Positions 10,058 through 19,053 of a stretch of 64,000 bases of DNA are shown here, one piece after another. The stretch lies in assembly GCF_009745975.1 (NCBI RefSeq), contig NZ_WHOL01000117.1, positions 186,001 to 250,000 on the forward strand, in the 5' to 3' direction. Below the pieces are notes generated by a model. That model saw nothing but the letters and a program-made list of their open reading frames with translations. It did not search any database and was not told the origin of the DNA. This DNA comes from Actinokineospora pegani (GTDB lineage: Bacteria > Actinomycetota > Actinomycetes > Mycobacteriales > Pseudonocardiaceae). The position numbers were made by a program, and so were the translations under genes. Every line of letters begins with the position of its first letter. Within the stretch, counting starts at the first letter, position 1.

Positions 10058-11359
10058 CTAGGCGCTGGGGGCCAGTTTGGTGGCGGCGACGATCACCTTG
10101 TCGAAGGCGTCGCCGTCCTTGGGGTCGTAGAGGCCAGCCAGGAGCTTGAGGACGAGCTTCATGAGGGTTTGCCTGGGCAGGCCGTACTTGGTGGCCACGC
10201 TCATGACGGTGGGGTTGCCGATGAGCTTGGAGAAGACGTTGCCCAGGCGGTAGTAGCTGCCCAGGGCCTGCTTCATGGCCACCGGGTAGCCCTCCAGTGC
10301 GCGTTCGCGGGCGGGGCCCTCGGGGCGGGCCAGGGCCTGGACGACGCACTGGGCGGCGATCTTGGCCGACTCCATGGCGTAGCCGATGCCCTCGCCGTTG
10401 AAGGGGTTGACCATGCCGCCCGCGTCGCCGACCAGGAGCATGCCCGCGCGGTAGTGGGGGGTGCGGTTGAAGCCCATGGGGAGGGCTGCGCCGCCGATCT
10501 TGCCCAGGGCGTTGTCCTCGCGGAAGCCCCACTCCTCGGGGGTGCCGTCGAGCCACGACGTCAGGAGCTTGCGGTAGTCGGTGGAGCCGAAGGCCTTGGA
10601 GGTGGACAGGATGCCCAGGCCGACGTTCACGGTGCCGTCGCCCATGCCGAAGATCCAGCCGTAGCCGGGGAGCAGCACCGGGTTCGCCGGGTCGGAGCGG
10701 TCCCACAGTTCCAGGTGGGACTCCAGGTAGTCGTCCTTGGAGCGCGGGGAGGCGTAGTAGCGGCGCACGGCCACGCCCATCGGGCGGGACTCGATCTTGT
10801 CCATGCCGACCGACAGCGCCAGGCGCGCGGACACGCCGTCGCAGGACAGGATCAGCGGGGCGCGGTAGGTGACCGGGGTGCGGTCCGGGCCCGTCTTGGC
10901 CTCGACGCCGGTGATGCGGCCGGTGCGGTCGTCGACGAGGGCGCCGGTGACGGTGGTGTGCTCCTGGAGGCGGGCGCCCGCCTGCTGGGCGGTGCGGGCC
11001 AGCATCTCGTCGAAGTCCTGGCGGGGGCGCACGACGCCGTAGGGCGGGAAGGTGGCCAGGTCTGGCCAGTCCAGCTCCAGGTTGACCCCGCCGCCGACGA
11101 CGCGCAGGCCGCGGTTGTGCAGCCAGCCAGCTTCCTCGCGGGTGTCGATGCCGAGGTCGATGAGCTGCTTGACCCCGCGCGGGGTCAGGCCGTCGCCGCA
11201 GACCTTCTCGCGCGGGAAGGTCGACTTCTCCAGCAGGAGGACGTCCAGGCCCGCGCGGGCGAGGTAGGTCGCGGCGGTCGACCCGGCCGGGCCCGCCCCG
11301 ACCACGATCACCTCGGCGTCCTCGCCCGGCTTGCGCCTGCTCTGCGGAGAAGTCGTCAT
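10058..11359 (-). CDS. menJ: geranylgeranyl reductase family FAD enzyme, probable menaquinone reductase MenJ
   Basis: A 433-residue FAD-dependent oxidoreductase. The N-terminal Rossmann motif is IVVGAGPAGSTAATYLARAG. GDGLTPRGV and the downstream GDAGGMVNPFNGEGIGYAMES are the FAD-binding blocks of the geranylgeranyl reductase family. In mycobacteria MenJ saturates one isoprene unit of the menaquinone side chain. The position among menG, menD, menB, menE and menA, matching the Rv0561c neighbourhood, supports that role over archaeal-type lipid reduction. The ATG at 11359 (MTTSPQSRR) starts just before the Rossmann fold. Confidence 0.8.
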   Translation of the reverse strand: MTTSPQSRRKPGEDAEVIVVGAGPAGSTAATYLARAGLDVLLLEKSTFPREKVCGDGLTPRGVKQLIDLGIDTREEAGWLHNRGLRVVGGGVNLELDWPDLATFPPYGVVRPRQDFDEMLARTAQQAGARLQEHTTVTGALVDDRTGRITGVEAKTGPDRTPVTYRAPLILSCDGVSARLALSVGMDKIESRPMGVAVRRYYASPRSKDDYLESHLELWDRSDPANPVLLPGYGWIFGMGDGTVNVGLGILSTSKAFGSTDYRKLLTSWLDGTPEEWGFREDNALGKIGGAALPMGFNRTPHYRAGMLLVGDAGGMVNPFNGEGIGYAMESAKIAAQCVVQALARPEGPARERALEGYPVAMKQALGSYYRLGNVFSKLIGNPTVMSVATKYGLPRQTLMKLVLKLLAGLYDPKDGDAFDKVIVAATKLAPSA

Positions 11360-11465
11360 GCGACCGAGTCTAGAGGGCGGCCTGCGGGGTGAAACGAGCG
11401 CGCGCCCAGGACCGATCCCGGTCGGAGACCGGCCGCGTCCCCACCGCAGGAAGGCCAGCCAGCAC

Positions 11466-12191
11466 ATGTCCGACCCGACCGACACCGAGACCCCGCCGCA
11501 CGGCTTCGCCACGACCCGGCTGCCGGACGGGCTGCCAGTGGTGCGCCCGGCCAAGGCCGCCCGCTACACCACGTCCCTGCTGGTCATGGCCATGGTGGTG
11601 ATCGCCGCACTGGTGGCCTGGCAGTCGTGGCGGTCGCTGCACCTGGTGCGCGACATCGCCGCGGGCGCGCCCGTGACCGCCGAGCAGGTGGACACCGCGC
11701 AGTCGCGGGCCGAGCTGCTGGCGTGGGCGTGGCTGGTCGGGCTGGGCGTGACGTGGATCGCGTTCACCTGGTGGCTGTGGCGGGCCAGGGGCAACGCCGA
11801 GCGGCTGTGCGCGGGCCGCCACCAGCTCGCCCGCGGGTGGGTCGTCGGGGCCTGGCTGGTCCCGGTGGCGAACCTGTGGTGGCCGCGGATGGTCGTCGCC
11901 GACGTGCGCCGCGCCAGCCACCCGGACACCCCGCCGCAGGGCCGCAACCTGCGCAAGGTCCGGCCCGGCCGGGCTGTCGACGTGTGGTGGGCGGCGCTGC
12001 TGGCCGCCAACGCCGTCGACCTGGTGGCCGTGTTCGTGCTGGACGAGGACTCGACCGAGGGCACGTTCCGGGCGCTGGCGGTGGCGAACGCGCTCAGCGC
12101 GGGCCTGGCCGGGGTCGCCGCGGTGGCCGCGCTGTGGTTGATGTTCCGGATCGACCGCTGGCAGACGGGGCGGGAGGCGGTCAGGGCTTGA
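11466..12191 (+). CDS. DUF4328 domain membrane protein
   Basis: A 241-residue membrane protein with about four hydrophobic segments, near residues 37-58, 85-105, 165-190 and 205-225. The stretch [20 protein letters not shown] followed by [21 protein letters not shown] is the typical DUF4328 signature. Function is unknown. It starts at the ATG at 11466 behind GGAAGG, is divergent from menJ, and its last 11 bases overlap the end of menG, which faces it. Confidence 0.8.
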   Translation: MSDPTDTETPPHGFATTRLPDGLPVVRPAKAARYTTSLLVMAMVVIAALVAWQSWRSLHLVRDIAAGAPVTAEQVDTAQSRAELLAWAWLVGLGVTWIAFTWWLWRARGNAERLCAGRHQLARGWVVGAWLVPVANLWWPRMVVADVRRASHPDTPPQGRNLRKVRPGRAVDVWWAALLAANAVDLVAVFVLDEDSTEGTFRALAVANALSAGLAGVAAVAALWLMFRIDRWQTGREAVRA

Positions 12192-12882
12192 CGGCCTGGG
12201 GCTTGACGGCGCGGTGCAGGGCGACGACGCCGAAGGTGAGGTTGCGCCACTCCACCTCGGTCCAGCCCGCCTTGGCGATCAGCTCGGCGACGGTGCGCTG
12301 GTCGTGCCAGTCGCGCATGGACTCCGCCAGGTAGGCGTAGGCCTCGCCGTTGGAGGAGAACGGGCGCGTGATCATCGGCAGCGCCCGCAGCACGGTGTTG
12401 TGGTAGAGCCAGCGGATGGGGCGCAGCGGCGGCTGCGAGACCTCGCACACCACGAGCCTGCCGCCCGGCCGCACCACGCGCAGCATCTCCGCGAGGGCCG
12501 CCACCGTCGGGACCATGTTCCGCAGGCCGAAGCTGGCGGTCACCGCGTCGAAGGAGTCGTCGGCGAAGGGCAGGTGGAACGCGTCCGCGGCGACCCTGGG
12601 CACACCGCGGCCCGCGCCCGCGTGCAGCATCGGCAGCGAGAAGTCGGCGGCGACGCACCACGCCCCGGACCGGGCGTACTCCGCGGTGGACACGGCCGTG
12701 CCCGCGGCCAGGTCGAGGACCTTGTCGCCCGCCTTGGCGTCGAGCACCCGGCCGGTGCGCGCCCGCCAGCGGCGGTCGAAGCCCATCGTCATGACCGTGT
12801 TGGTGCGGTCGTAGCCCTTGGCCACCCCGTCGAACATCTCCGCGATGTCCTGGGGGTCCTTGTCCAAACCGGCGCGCGCCAT
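12181..12882 (-). CDS. menG: demethylmenaquinone methyltransferase
   Basis: A 233-residue SAM-dependent methyltransferase of the UbiE/MenG family that performs the last methylation to menaquinone. Motif I is [12 protein letters not shown] near residue 56, motif II is near [17 protein letters not shown], and motif III is [13 protein letters not shown]. The N-terminal [13 protein letters not shown] block is family specific. It lies 24 bases downstream of the glycosyltransferase gene in the same direction. Ubiquinone genes are absent from the window, so menG is preferred to ubiE. Confidence 0.92.
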   Translation of the reverse strand: MARAGLDKDPQDIAEMFDGVAKGYDRTNTVMTMGFDRRWRARTGRVLDAKAGDKVLDLAAGTAVSTAEYARSGAWCVAADFSLPMLHAGAGRGVPRVAADAFHLPFADDSFDAVTASFGLRNMVPTVAALAEMLRVVRPGGRLVVCEVSQPPLRPIRWLYHNTVLRALPMITRPFSSNGEAYAYLAESMRDWHDQRTVAELIAKAGWTEVEWRNLTFGVVALHRAVKPQAVKP

Positions 12883-12906
12883 ACCCGGCAGACTACGAGG
12901 AAACCG

Positions 12907-14016
12907 TCACGCCGCCTGCGCACGGGTGCCGCCGAGCACCGCGCCGTAGTGGCCGAGCAGCTCCTCGCACACCGCGGGCCACCCCCGGTCGCGCACCGCC
13001 GCGCGCGCCGCCGATCCCATCCTGCGGCGGGTCAGCGGGTCGGCCAGGGTGCGCACGGCGGTCCGCACGTCGAAGGCCGCCGGGTCGAGCAGGAACCCGG
13101 TCCGGCCGTGGCGCACCAGGTCGCGGGGGCCGCCCGCGTCCGGCGCGACGACCGGCAGCCCGGAGGCCATCGCCTCCTGCACCGACTGGCAGAACGTCTC
13201 GTGCGGTCCGGTGTGGACGAACACGTCGAGGCTGGCGTAGGCGGCGGCGAGCTCGTCGCCGCCGCGGAAGCCGAGGAACGCCGCGCCGGGCAGCGCCGCC
13301 CGCAGCGCGGGTTCGTCCGGGCCCTCCCCCACCACGACCACGCGCACGCCGGGCAGGTCGTTGAGCGCGGCCAGCCGGTGCACCTGCTTCTCCGGGGCGA
13401 GCCTGCCGACGTAGCCGACGAGCAGCTCCCCCTCGGGCGCCAGCTCGGCCCGCAGCGCGGGGTCCGCGCGGTCGGGGTGGAAGCGGGCGGTGTCGACGCC
13501 CCGGCCCCAGCGGTGCACGCGCGGGATGCCGTGCGCGGTGAGGTCGTCGACGGACGCCGACGACGGCGCGAGGGTGCGGTCGGCGCCCGCGTGCAGCCTG
13601 CGGATCCAGCGCCACGCCGCGCGCGACCCGCGGGAGAGGCCGTAGCTGGCGGCGAACCCGGCGACGTCGGTCTGGTAGACCGCGATGCTCGGCACCCCCA
13701 GCCGGTTGGCCGCCCACAGCCCGCCCGCGCCGAGCACGAACGGCGACGCCAGGTGCACCACGTCGGGTCCGAACTCGGCCAACGCGGTGTGCACCCGGCG
13801 CGTCGGGATGCCGATGGGCAGCGACGTGATCATTGGCACGTCGATCGCCGGGACCCGCGCCACGGCGGCGCCCGCGTAGTTGTCCGGCCCCGGCCCCGGG
13901 GCCACCACGAGCGCTGGGACACCCCGCAGGCGCAGGTGCTCCAACACCCGCAGAACCGAGTTGGTGACGCCGTTGACCTGGGGCAGGAAGCTCTCGGTGA
14001 CGATGGCGACGCGCAC
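12907..14016 (-). CDS. mgtA: GT4 glycosyltransferase, probable GDP-mannose alpha-mannosyltransferase
   Basis: A 369-residue GT-B fold enzyme of family GT4. It opens with VRVAIVTESFLPQVNGVTNS, an acceptor-domain start shared with mycobacterial MgtA (Rv0557). The donor site shows GRLAPEKQVHRL and the EAMASGLPVVAPDAGGP block containing the EX7E-type glutamate. MgtA adds mannose to a glucuronosyl diacylglycerol anchor of lipoglycans; that substrate is inferred from homology and from the neighbours menG and menD. The start is uncertain: I chose the GTG at 14016 on homology, although no strong Shine-Dalgarno precedes it and the frame stays open to 14160. Confidence 0.72.
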   Translation of the reverse strand: MRVAIVTESFLPQVNGVTNSVLRVLEHLRLRGVPALVVAPGPGPDNYAGAAVARVPAIDVPMITSLPIGIPTRRVHTALAEFGPDVVHLASPFVLGAGGLWAANRLGVPSIAVYQTDVAGFAASYGLSRGSRAAWRWIRRLHAGADRTLAPSSASVDDLTAHGIPRVHRWGRGVDTARFHPDRADPALRAELAPEGELLVGYVGRLAPEKQVHRLAALNDLPGVRVVVVGEGPDEPALRAALPGAAFLGFRGGDELAAAYASLDVFVHTGPHETFCQSVQEAMASGLPVVAPDAGGPRDLVRHGRTGFLLDPAAFDVRTAVRTLADPLTRRRMGSAARAAVRDRGWPAVCEELLGHYGAVLGGTRAQAA

Positions 14017-14171
14017 GGGGCCGACCGTCGCAGCCCAGGGGGACGTGGGCGTGGCAGCGGGGAGAACGCGTGGGGAACAGCGCGTGCCCCGGCCAACCTT
14101 GACCCGTGCATCGTCGTTTGGCCACCTGGCTGTCGCCATCCGGACACCCGGAGTGGTCACCCTAGGTCGGC

Positions 14172-14987
14172 ATGACCCTCATGTCGCCACGGCCGCGCTG
14201 GCCGGTTGATCCCGGGCTCGCCTCTCGAGCCCTGGAAACCGCGGGCAAGCTCGCGAACGAGGCGACCGACGTCATCACCGCGACAGCCGGACGCGACGCC
14301 GCCCCGCCCAACCCGGAGTCCCCGTTCGACTGGGTCACCGACACCGACCACACCCTCGAACGCCACACCCGCCGGGTGCTGACCGCCGAGTTCCCGGGCA
14401 TCCCGGTGGTCAGCGCGACCTTCGCCGAACAGGTCGACACGCCCTACCGCTGGGTCGTCGACCCCCTCGACGGCTCGGTGAACTACGCGGCGGGCATCCC
14501 CTGGTGCGCCTACAGCCTCGCCCTGACCGACGCGCACGGCCCGGTCGTCGGCGTGGTCGCCGACCCGTTCCGCGGCCGGATCTACGCGGCCTCGCGCGGG
14601 CGCGGGGCGCGGGTGAACGGGGTGCGCATCAAGGTGCCCGACCGGGCCTCGGCGGCGGGTGCGATCGTCTGCACGGAACTGGTGTCCGGCGACCCGTGGC
14701 CGGGACTGGCGGGGTTCATCGAGCGGGCGGGGGCCGCGTCGGCCCGGGTGCGGGTGTTGGGGTCGGCGGCGCTGGCGGTGGCCCAGGTGGCTCTCGGGCA
14801 CGCGGCTGCCGCGGTGCTGCACGGTTGTCGTGAGCACGAGGTGGCTGCTGCGGTGGCGGTGGCTCTGGAGTCGGGGGCGGTCGTGCTGGACCGTTGTGGG
14901 CGTGATGCGGTGTCGCCGCCGGTTGACGGGTTGCTCGTGGCTGCGCCTGGGGTGGCTGAGCAGGCGTTGGGGTGGTGGCAGGGGTAG
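14172..14987 (+). CDS. inositol monophosphatase family protein with altered metal ligands
   Basis: A 271-residue member of the inositol monophosphatase superfamily. The core motif WVVDPLDGSVNY (near residue 93) matches the family DP(I/L)DGT motif. The upstream Glu-Glu metal motif is replaced by VVSATFAEQ. The C-terminal WDxAA motif reads HEVAAA, with Glu in place of the metal-binding Asp. Phosphatase activity is therefore uncertain, and a related phosphatase or degenerate member is possible. It is divergent from the mannosyltransferase gene (155-base gap) and convergent with menD, 10 bases apart. A second ATG at 14181 is an alternative start. Confidence 0.75.
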   Translation: MTLMSPRPRWPVDPGLASRALETAGKLANEATDVITATAGRDAAPPNPESPFDWVTDTDHTLERHTRRVLTAEFPGIPVVSATFAEQVDTPYRWVVDPLDGSVNYAAGIPWCAYSLALTDAHGPVVGVVADPFRGRIYAASRGRGARVNGVRIKVPDRASAAGAIVCTELVSGDPWPGLAGFIERAGAASARVRVLGSAALAVAQVALGHAAAAVLHGCREHEVAAAVAVALESGAVVLDRCGRDAVSPPVDGLLVAAPGVAEQALGWWQG

Positions 14988-14997
14988 GGCGGGGGTC

Positions 14998-16689
14998 CTA
15001 CAGGCGGGCGGCGACGGCTTCGCGGACCGCGGCCCGGAGGCGGGCGTGGAGGTCTCGCAGGCGGGTGCGGTCGGCTCGGAGTTCCACCAGGCGGAGGCCG
15101 GGGGTGGGGGTCAGGGCGGTGCGCAGCTCCGCCGGGGTGGTGGCGAGGGTGTGGGGGACCCGGTAGGCCGCGCAGAGGGCGGGCAGGTCCACGGCGGTGG
15201 GGGTGCCGAAGACGCGCTCGAAGCCGTCGTGGTGTTCGGTGGCCCCTTGTTCCAGCAGGGAGAAGATGCCGCCGCCGTCGTCGTTGAAGATGATCAAGGT
15301 GAGGTCGGGGCGGGGTTCGGCTGGGCCGATGAGCAGGGCGTTGGCGTCGTGCAGGAAGGTCAGGTCGCCCATGAGGGCGTAGGTGGGGGCGTGGCCGCCG
15401 AGGGCGACGCCCACGGCGGTGGAGGCGTTGCCGTCGATGCCCGCGACGCCGCGGTTGGCGTGGATGGTGATGTCGGCTCGGTGGGTGGCGACCAGGTCGA
15501 CGTCGCGGACCGGGTTGGACGAGCCGAGGACCAGGGTGGCGCCGGGGGGCAGGGTGTCGAGCACGTCGCGGGCGACGTGCAGGCCGGTGGGCCAGGGCTC
15601 CTCGCCCAGCAGCTTCTCCACGGCCAGCCCGGCCGCGGCCTCGGCCTCGCGCCACGCGGACAGCCAGGCGGGGTCGGTCTCGGCCACCTGGTGCAGGTCG
15701 TCGACGTCGAGCCAGCCGCGCACGTGGGTGGCCACGTACTGCGGGTCCGTCCACTGCGGGTGGTCGCCGATGCCGTAGACGGCGGCCCGGTCCATCAGGC
15801 CGCGCACCCCGCGCGAGAGCGTCGGGCGGCCCACCACCACCACGGCGTCCGGGCGCAGCGCGGCGGGCAGGTCCCCCGAGCCCAGCAGCAGCGGCCCACC
15901 CCGGACGACGTGCGCCCCACCGGACAGCGCGGCGGCGGAGCCCACCGGCTCGGTGATCACCGGCCAGCCCGCGGTGGCGGCCACCCCGGCGGCGGCCTCG
16001 GCGCGCGCCGGGTCGCCGCTGCCGACGACCATGACCACGCGGGCGGGCAGCGGGAAGTCGACCCGGTTGTCCGGGATCGGGCGCGGCGCCGACGACGTCG
16101 TCCACCGCAGACCCGTCGGGCGGCCGTCCAGCGAGTCCGGCCAGCCGTCGCCGAAGGTGGGCACGAGCGGCTCGCGGAACGGGATGTTCAACTGCACCGG
16201 GAGGCCCGTCTCGGCGCGGGCGACGCCCCGGCACACCAGGCCGCGCCACACCGGGTTCTGCCCCGGCCGCCGCTCGGCGACCGGGAAGTCGATGGCCACC
16301 GCCGCGCTGCCGAAGATGCCGCGCTGGTCGATGACCTGGTTGGCGCCGCTGCCGTGCAGCTCGGGCGGTCGGTCGGCGGTGATCAGCAGCATCCCGACCC
16401 CGGAGTGGTGCGCCTCCAGCACGGCGGGGTGCAGGTTCGCCACGGCCGTGCCCGACGTGCACACCACCGCGGCGGGGCGGCCGGACGCGCGGGCCAGACC
16501 CAGGGCGACGAACCCGGCGGAGCGCTCGTCGACCCGGACGTGCAGGGTGAGCCGGTCGGCGGCGGAGGCGGCGTGCAGGGCCATGCTCAGCGGAGCGTTG
16601 CGCGACCCGGGGCACACCACCACGTGCCGGACGTCGTTGCGGACCAACTCGTTGACGACCACGGCGGCCATCGCGGTGGACGGGTTCAC
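14998..16689 (-). CDS. menD: SEPHCHC synthase (menaquinone pathway)
   Basis: A 563-residue thiamine-diphosphate enzyme that joins 2-oxoglutarate and isochorismate, the first committed step to menaquinone. The N-terminal block VVCPGSRNAPLSMALH and the DERSAGFVALGLARASGRP segment with the catalytic Glu are present. The C-terminal ThDP/Mg motif GDLTFLHDANALLIG and NDDGGGIFSLLEQG are typical of MenD. The GTG at 16689 (MNPSTAMAAV) is the family start. A hairpin lies 21 bases upstream. Confidence 0.96.
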   Translation of the reverse strand: MNPSTAMAAVVVNELVRNDVRHVVVCPGSRNAPLSMALHAASAADRLTLHVRVDERSAGFVALGLARASGRPAAVVCTSGTAVANLHPAVLEAHHSGVGMLLITADRPPELHGSGANQVIDQRGIFGSAAVAIDFPVAERRPGQNPVWRGLVCRGVARAETGLPVQLNIPFREPLVPTFGDGWPDSLDGRPTGLRWTTSSAPRPIPDNRVDFPLPARVVMVVGSGDPARAEAAAGVAATAGWPVITEPVGSAAALSGGAHVVRGGPLLLGSGDLPAALRPDAVVVVGRPTLSRGVRGLMDRAAVYGIGDHPQWTDPQYVATHVRGWLDVDDLHQVAETDPAWLSAWREAEAAAGLAVEKLLGEEPWPTGLHVARDVLDTLPPGATLVLGSSNPVRDVDLVATHRADITIHANRGVAGIDGNASTAVGVALGGHAPTYALMGDLTFLHDANALLIGPAEPRPDLTLIIFNDDGGGIFSLLEQGATEHHDGFERVFGTPTAVDLPALCAAYRVPHTLATTPAELRTALTPTPGLRLVELRADRTRLRDLHARLRAAVREAVAARL

Positions 16690-16709
16690 CTGCGCTCCAT
16701 TCCCAGCCG

Positions 16710-16730
16710 GGGGTCGGCTGATCCGACCCC
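16710..16730 (-). terminator. hairpin between the 442-residue gene and menD
   Basis: GGGGTCGG, a 5-base loop, then CCGACCCC form a perfect 8-bp stem. It lies 12 bases past the stop of the upstream gene and 21 bases before the menD start. It could terminate the upstream transcript. No U-run follows, and its closeness to menD makes an attenuator equally possible. Confidence 0.45.
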
Positions 16731-16741
16731 TGGAACGCTAC

Positions 16742-18070
16742 TCAGGCCGCCGACGGCGGGGGGAACAGCACCCGGGCGCGCAGCGCCCACCTGGCCAGCG
16801 ACCGGCCCGCGTCGGTGAGCCCGACCCGGCGGGCGGTCCAGTCGGCGTCGACCGCGTCGAGCACCCGCAGCCGCCGCAGCACCCAGGCGCTGAGCCGGGT
16901 GGCCTGGGCGGGCGCGGCGTCGGTCCGGACCTGCCCGGCTGGCTCCTGCCCGGCCGCGGCCTGCTCGGCCAGCACGAAGCCGACCTTCTCGAACACCCGC
17001 GCCGGGGCCATCCGGTCCTCGAGCAGCAGCGCGGCGAGGACGACCTCGGCCGCCGAGCCCAGTGCCGAGCGCTCCCGGGGCACCAGCCGCTCGCCGACGG
17101 TCATCAGCAGCGAGTCGGCGTCGTCGACCAGCGCCGCGCCCTGGTCGGTCAGCCGCAGCCGGGCCCCGTCGCGCACCGCCAGCCCCATCGACTCGGCCAG
17201 GGCGCGCAGCAGCGCCACCGGCGGCCACCGCGACTCGCTGCGCCCGGTCCCGGCCAGCTCCCGGCACGCGGGCATGGTGTCGACCAGGGCGGCGACCAGG
17301 GACGTGGGCAGGTAGCCGCTGCCGGTCAGCCTGGCCCCGCCGCGGCAGGCCTCGAGCAGCGCGGCCAGCGCGGGCAGCCGCTCCTCGGCGGTCTCCGGGG
17401 CGCGCCGCACCTCCGGGCGCAGCCGCACCAGCATCTCCCGGCGGGTCTGGCTGCCGCCGTCGGTGGTCCAGGTGTCGAGCCGCTCGTCGAGCAGCTTGGC
17501 GAACCAGGTCTGGTCGCCCTCGGACTCCGGGCTGGTCAGCAGGCGCATCACCAGGCCGACCCGCATCGGGCCACCGGTGCCGTCGGCGGGCAGGGTGCCC
17601 TGGTCCAGGGCCTCCTCCAGCAGCCTGCCGCAGGCCGCGTGCAGCGCCGTCTCGACCGGGCCGCCGTCGTCGGCCCAGGCCAGCACGGGGGTGTCCGGCG
17701 GGCGCACCCCGGAGGCGGTCCAGGCGGCGTCGACCAGCTCGCGGTAGCGCGGCGGGTCGGTCGCGGCGGCGATGATGGCGTGCGTGGCCGCCGACCGGCA
17801 GACCTCGGCGTAGGCGGTGTGCCCGAGCAGGTGCAGCAGCTCGGCGAAGGAGTCGCAGATGCGGTGCGGGTCGTCGAACGGCCCGGCCCCGCCCGGCTTG
17901 GTGTGCGCGCCGGGCAGCGTCCGCCAGACCATCTGCTGCACCTCGTAGCGGGTGACCTTGGTCGGGTGCGCGGCTGTGGAGCGCATCACGTGCCAGAGCG
18001 CGTGCGCGTGCTTGGCGGCGGTGTCGTCCCGCGCGCGGATGACGTCGAGTGCCGAGTCCAGGTCGTGCAC
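16742..18070 (-). CDS. unrecognised 442-residue protein between menD and menB
   Basis: I do not recognise a family. The product is soluble-looking, rich in Ala, Leu and Arg, and mostly alpha-helical, with no signal peptide or membrane segment. A possible winged-helix-like portion near the C-terminus reads LSAWVLRRLRVLDAVDADWTA then RRVGLTDAGRSLARW, with a similar LRLTDQGAALVDDADSLL near residue 305. The GTG at 18070 (VHDLDSALDV) is chosen because it opens the helical region. It is divergent from menB and their 5' ends are only 71 bases apart, so the two genes share a promoter region. A role in menaquinone metabolism is not shown. Confidence 0.7.
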   Translation of the reverse strand: MHDLDSALDVIRARDDTAAKHAHALWHVMRSTAAHPTKVTRYEVQQMVWRTLPGAHTKPGGAGPFDDPHRICDSFAELLHLLGHTAYAEVCRSAATHAIIAAATDPPRYRELVDAAWTASGVRPPDTPVLAWADDGGPVETALHAACGRLLEEALDQGTLPADGTGGPMRVGLVMRLLTSPESEGDQTWFAKLLDERLDTWTTDGGSQTRREMLVRLRPEVRRAPETAEERLPALAALLEACRGGARLTGSGYLPTSLVAALVDTMPACRELAGTGRSESRWPPVALLRALAESMGLAVRDGARLRLTDQGAALVDDADSLLMTVGERLVPRERSALGSAAEVVLAALLLEDRMAPARVFEKVGFVLAEQAAAGQEPAGQVRTDAAPAQATRLSAWVLRRLRVLDAVDADWTARRVGLTDAGRSLARWALRARVLFPPPSAA

Positions 18071-18141
18071 GCCACCAGCTTGACACGCCGACCCCGCACC
18101 CCGCGAATGGCTGGCCACCGCGGCTGGGGCATGCTCAGGGG

Positions 18142-19053
18142 GTGGCTGAGCGTGGAGTTTCCGAGCTGTTCGACCCGGCGCGGTGGACCGAGGTGCCCGG
18201 GTTCGATTTCACCGACATCACCTACCACCGCGCGGTCGACACCGGCGCGGTGCGCATCGCCTTCGACCGGCCAGAGGTGCGCAACGCCTTCCGCCCGCAC
18301 ACCGTCGACGAGCTCTACCGGGCCCTGGACCACGCCAGGATGAGCTCCGACGTCGGCTGCGTGCTGATCACCGGCAACGGCCCGTCGGCCAAGGACGGCG
18401 GCTGGGCGTTCTGCTCCGGCGGCGACCAGCGCATCCGGGGCCGCACGGGCTACCAGTACGCCAGCGGCGACACGGCCGAGACCGTCGACCCGGCGCGCGC
18501 GGGCCGCCTGCACATCCTCGAGGTGCAGCGGCTCATCCGGTTCATGCCCAAGGTCGTCATCGCCGTGGTCCCCGGCTGGGCCGCGGGCGGCGGGCACAGC
18601 CTGCACGTCACCTGCGACCTGACCCTGGCCAGCGCCGAGCACGCCCGCTTCAAGCAGACCGACGCCGACGTGGGCAGCTTCGACGGCGGCTTCGGCTCGG
18701 CCTACCTGGCCAGGCAGGTCGGGCAGAAGTACGCCCGCGAGATCTTCTTCCTCGGCCGCGACTACACCGCCGAGGACATGGTGCGCATGGGCGCGGTCAA
18801 CGCCGCCGTCCCGCACGCGGAGCTGGAGGAGACGGCCCTGCAGTGGGCGAAGGAGATCTGCGGCAAGTCCCCGACCGCCCAGCGGATGCTCAAGTTCTCG
18901 TTCAACGCCATCGACGACGGCCTGGTGGGCCAGCAGGTCTTCGCGGGCGAGACGACCCGCCTCGCCTACATGACCGACGAGGCCGTCGAGGGCCGGGACT
19001 CGTTCCTGGAGAAGCGCGATCCCGACTGGTCGCGGTTCCCCTACTACTACTGA
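18142..19053 (+). CDS. menB: 1,4-dihydroxy-2-naphthoyl-CoA synthase
   Basis: A 303-residue crotonase-fold enzyme that cyclises o-succinylbenzoyl-CoA. Family markers are the FCSGGDQRIRG oxyanion region, GWAAGGGHSLHVTCDL and the active-site loop DVGSFDGGFGSAYLAR. The characteristic MenB C-terminus FPYYY is intact. The GTG at 18142 gives the usual length; an earlier in-frame codon at 18049 would run into the divergent gene. TTGACA at 18080-18085 is a candidate -35 element. The 3' end overlaps the N-acetyltransferase gene by 7 bases, tail to tail. Confidence 0.95.
   Translation: MAERGVSELFDPARWTEVPGFDFTDITYHRAVDTGAVRIAFDRPEVRNAFRPHTVDELYRALDHARMSSDVGCVLITGNGPSAKDGGWAFCSGGDQRIRGRTGYQYASGDTAETVDPARAGRLHILEVQRLIRFMPKVVIAVVPGWAAGGGHSLHVTCDLTLASAEHARFKQTDADVGSFDGGFGSAYLARQVGQKYAREIFFLGRDYTAEDMVRMGAVNAAVPHAELEETALQWAKEICGKSPTAQRMLKFSFNAIDDGLVGQQVFAGETTRLAYMTDEAVEGRDSFLEKRDPDWSRFPYYY

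Noticed and set aside
18050-18141. Longer menB start at 18049
   Set aside because: It would add residues unlike MenB and overlap the divergent 442-residue gene; the GTG at 18142 gives the family length.
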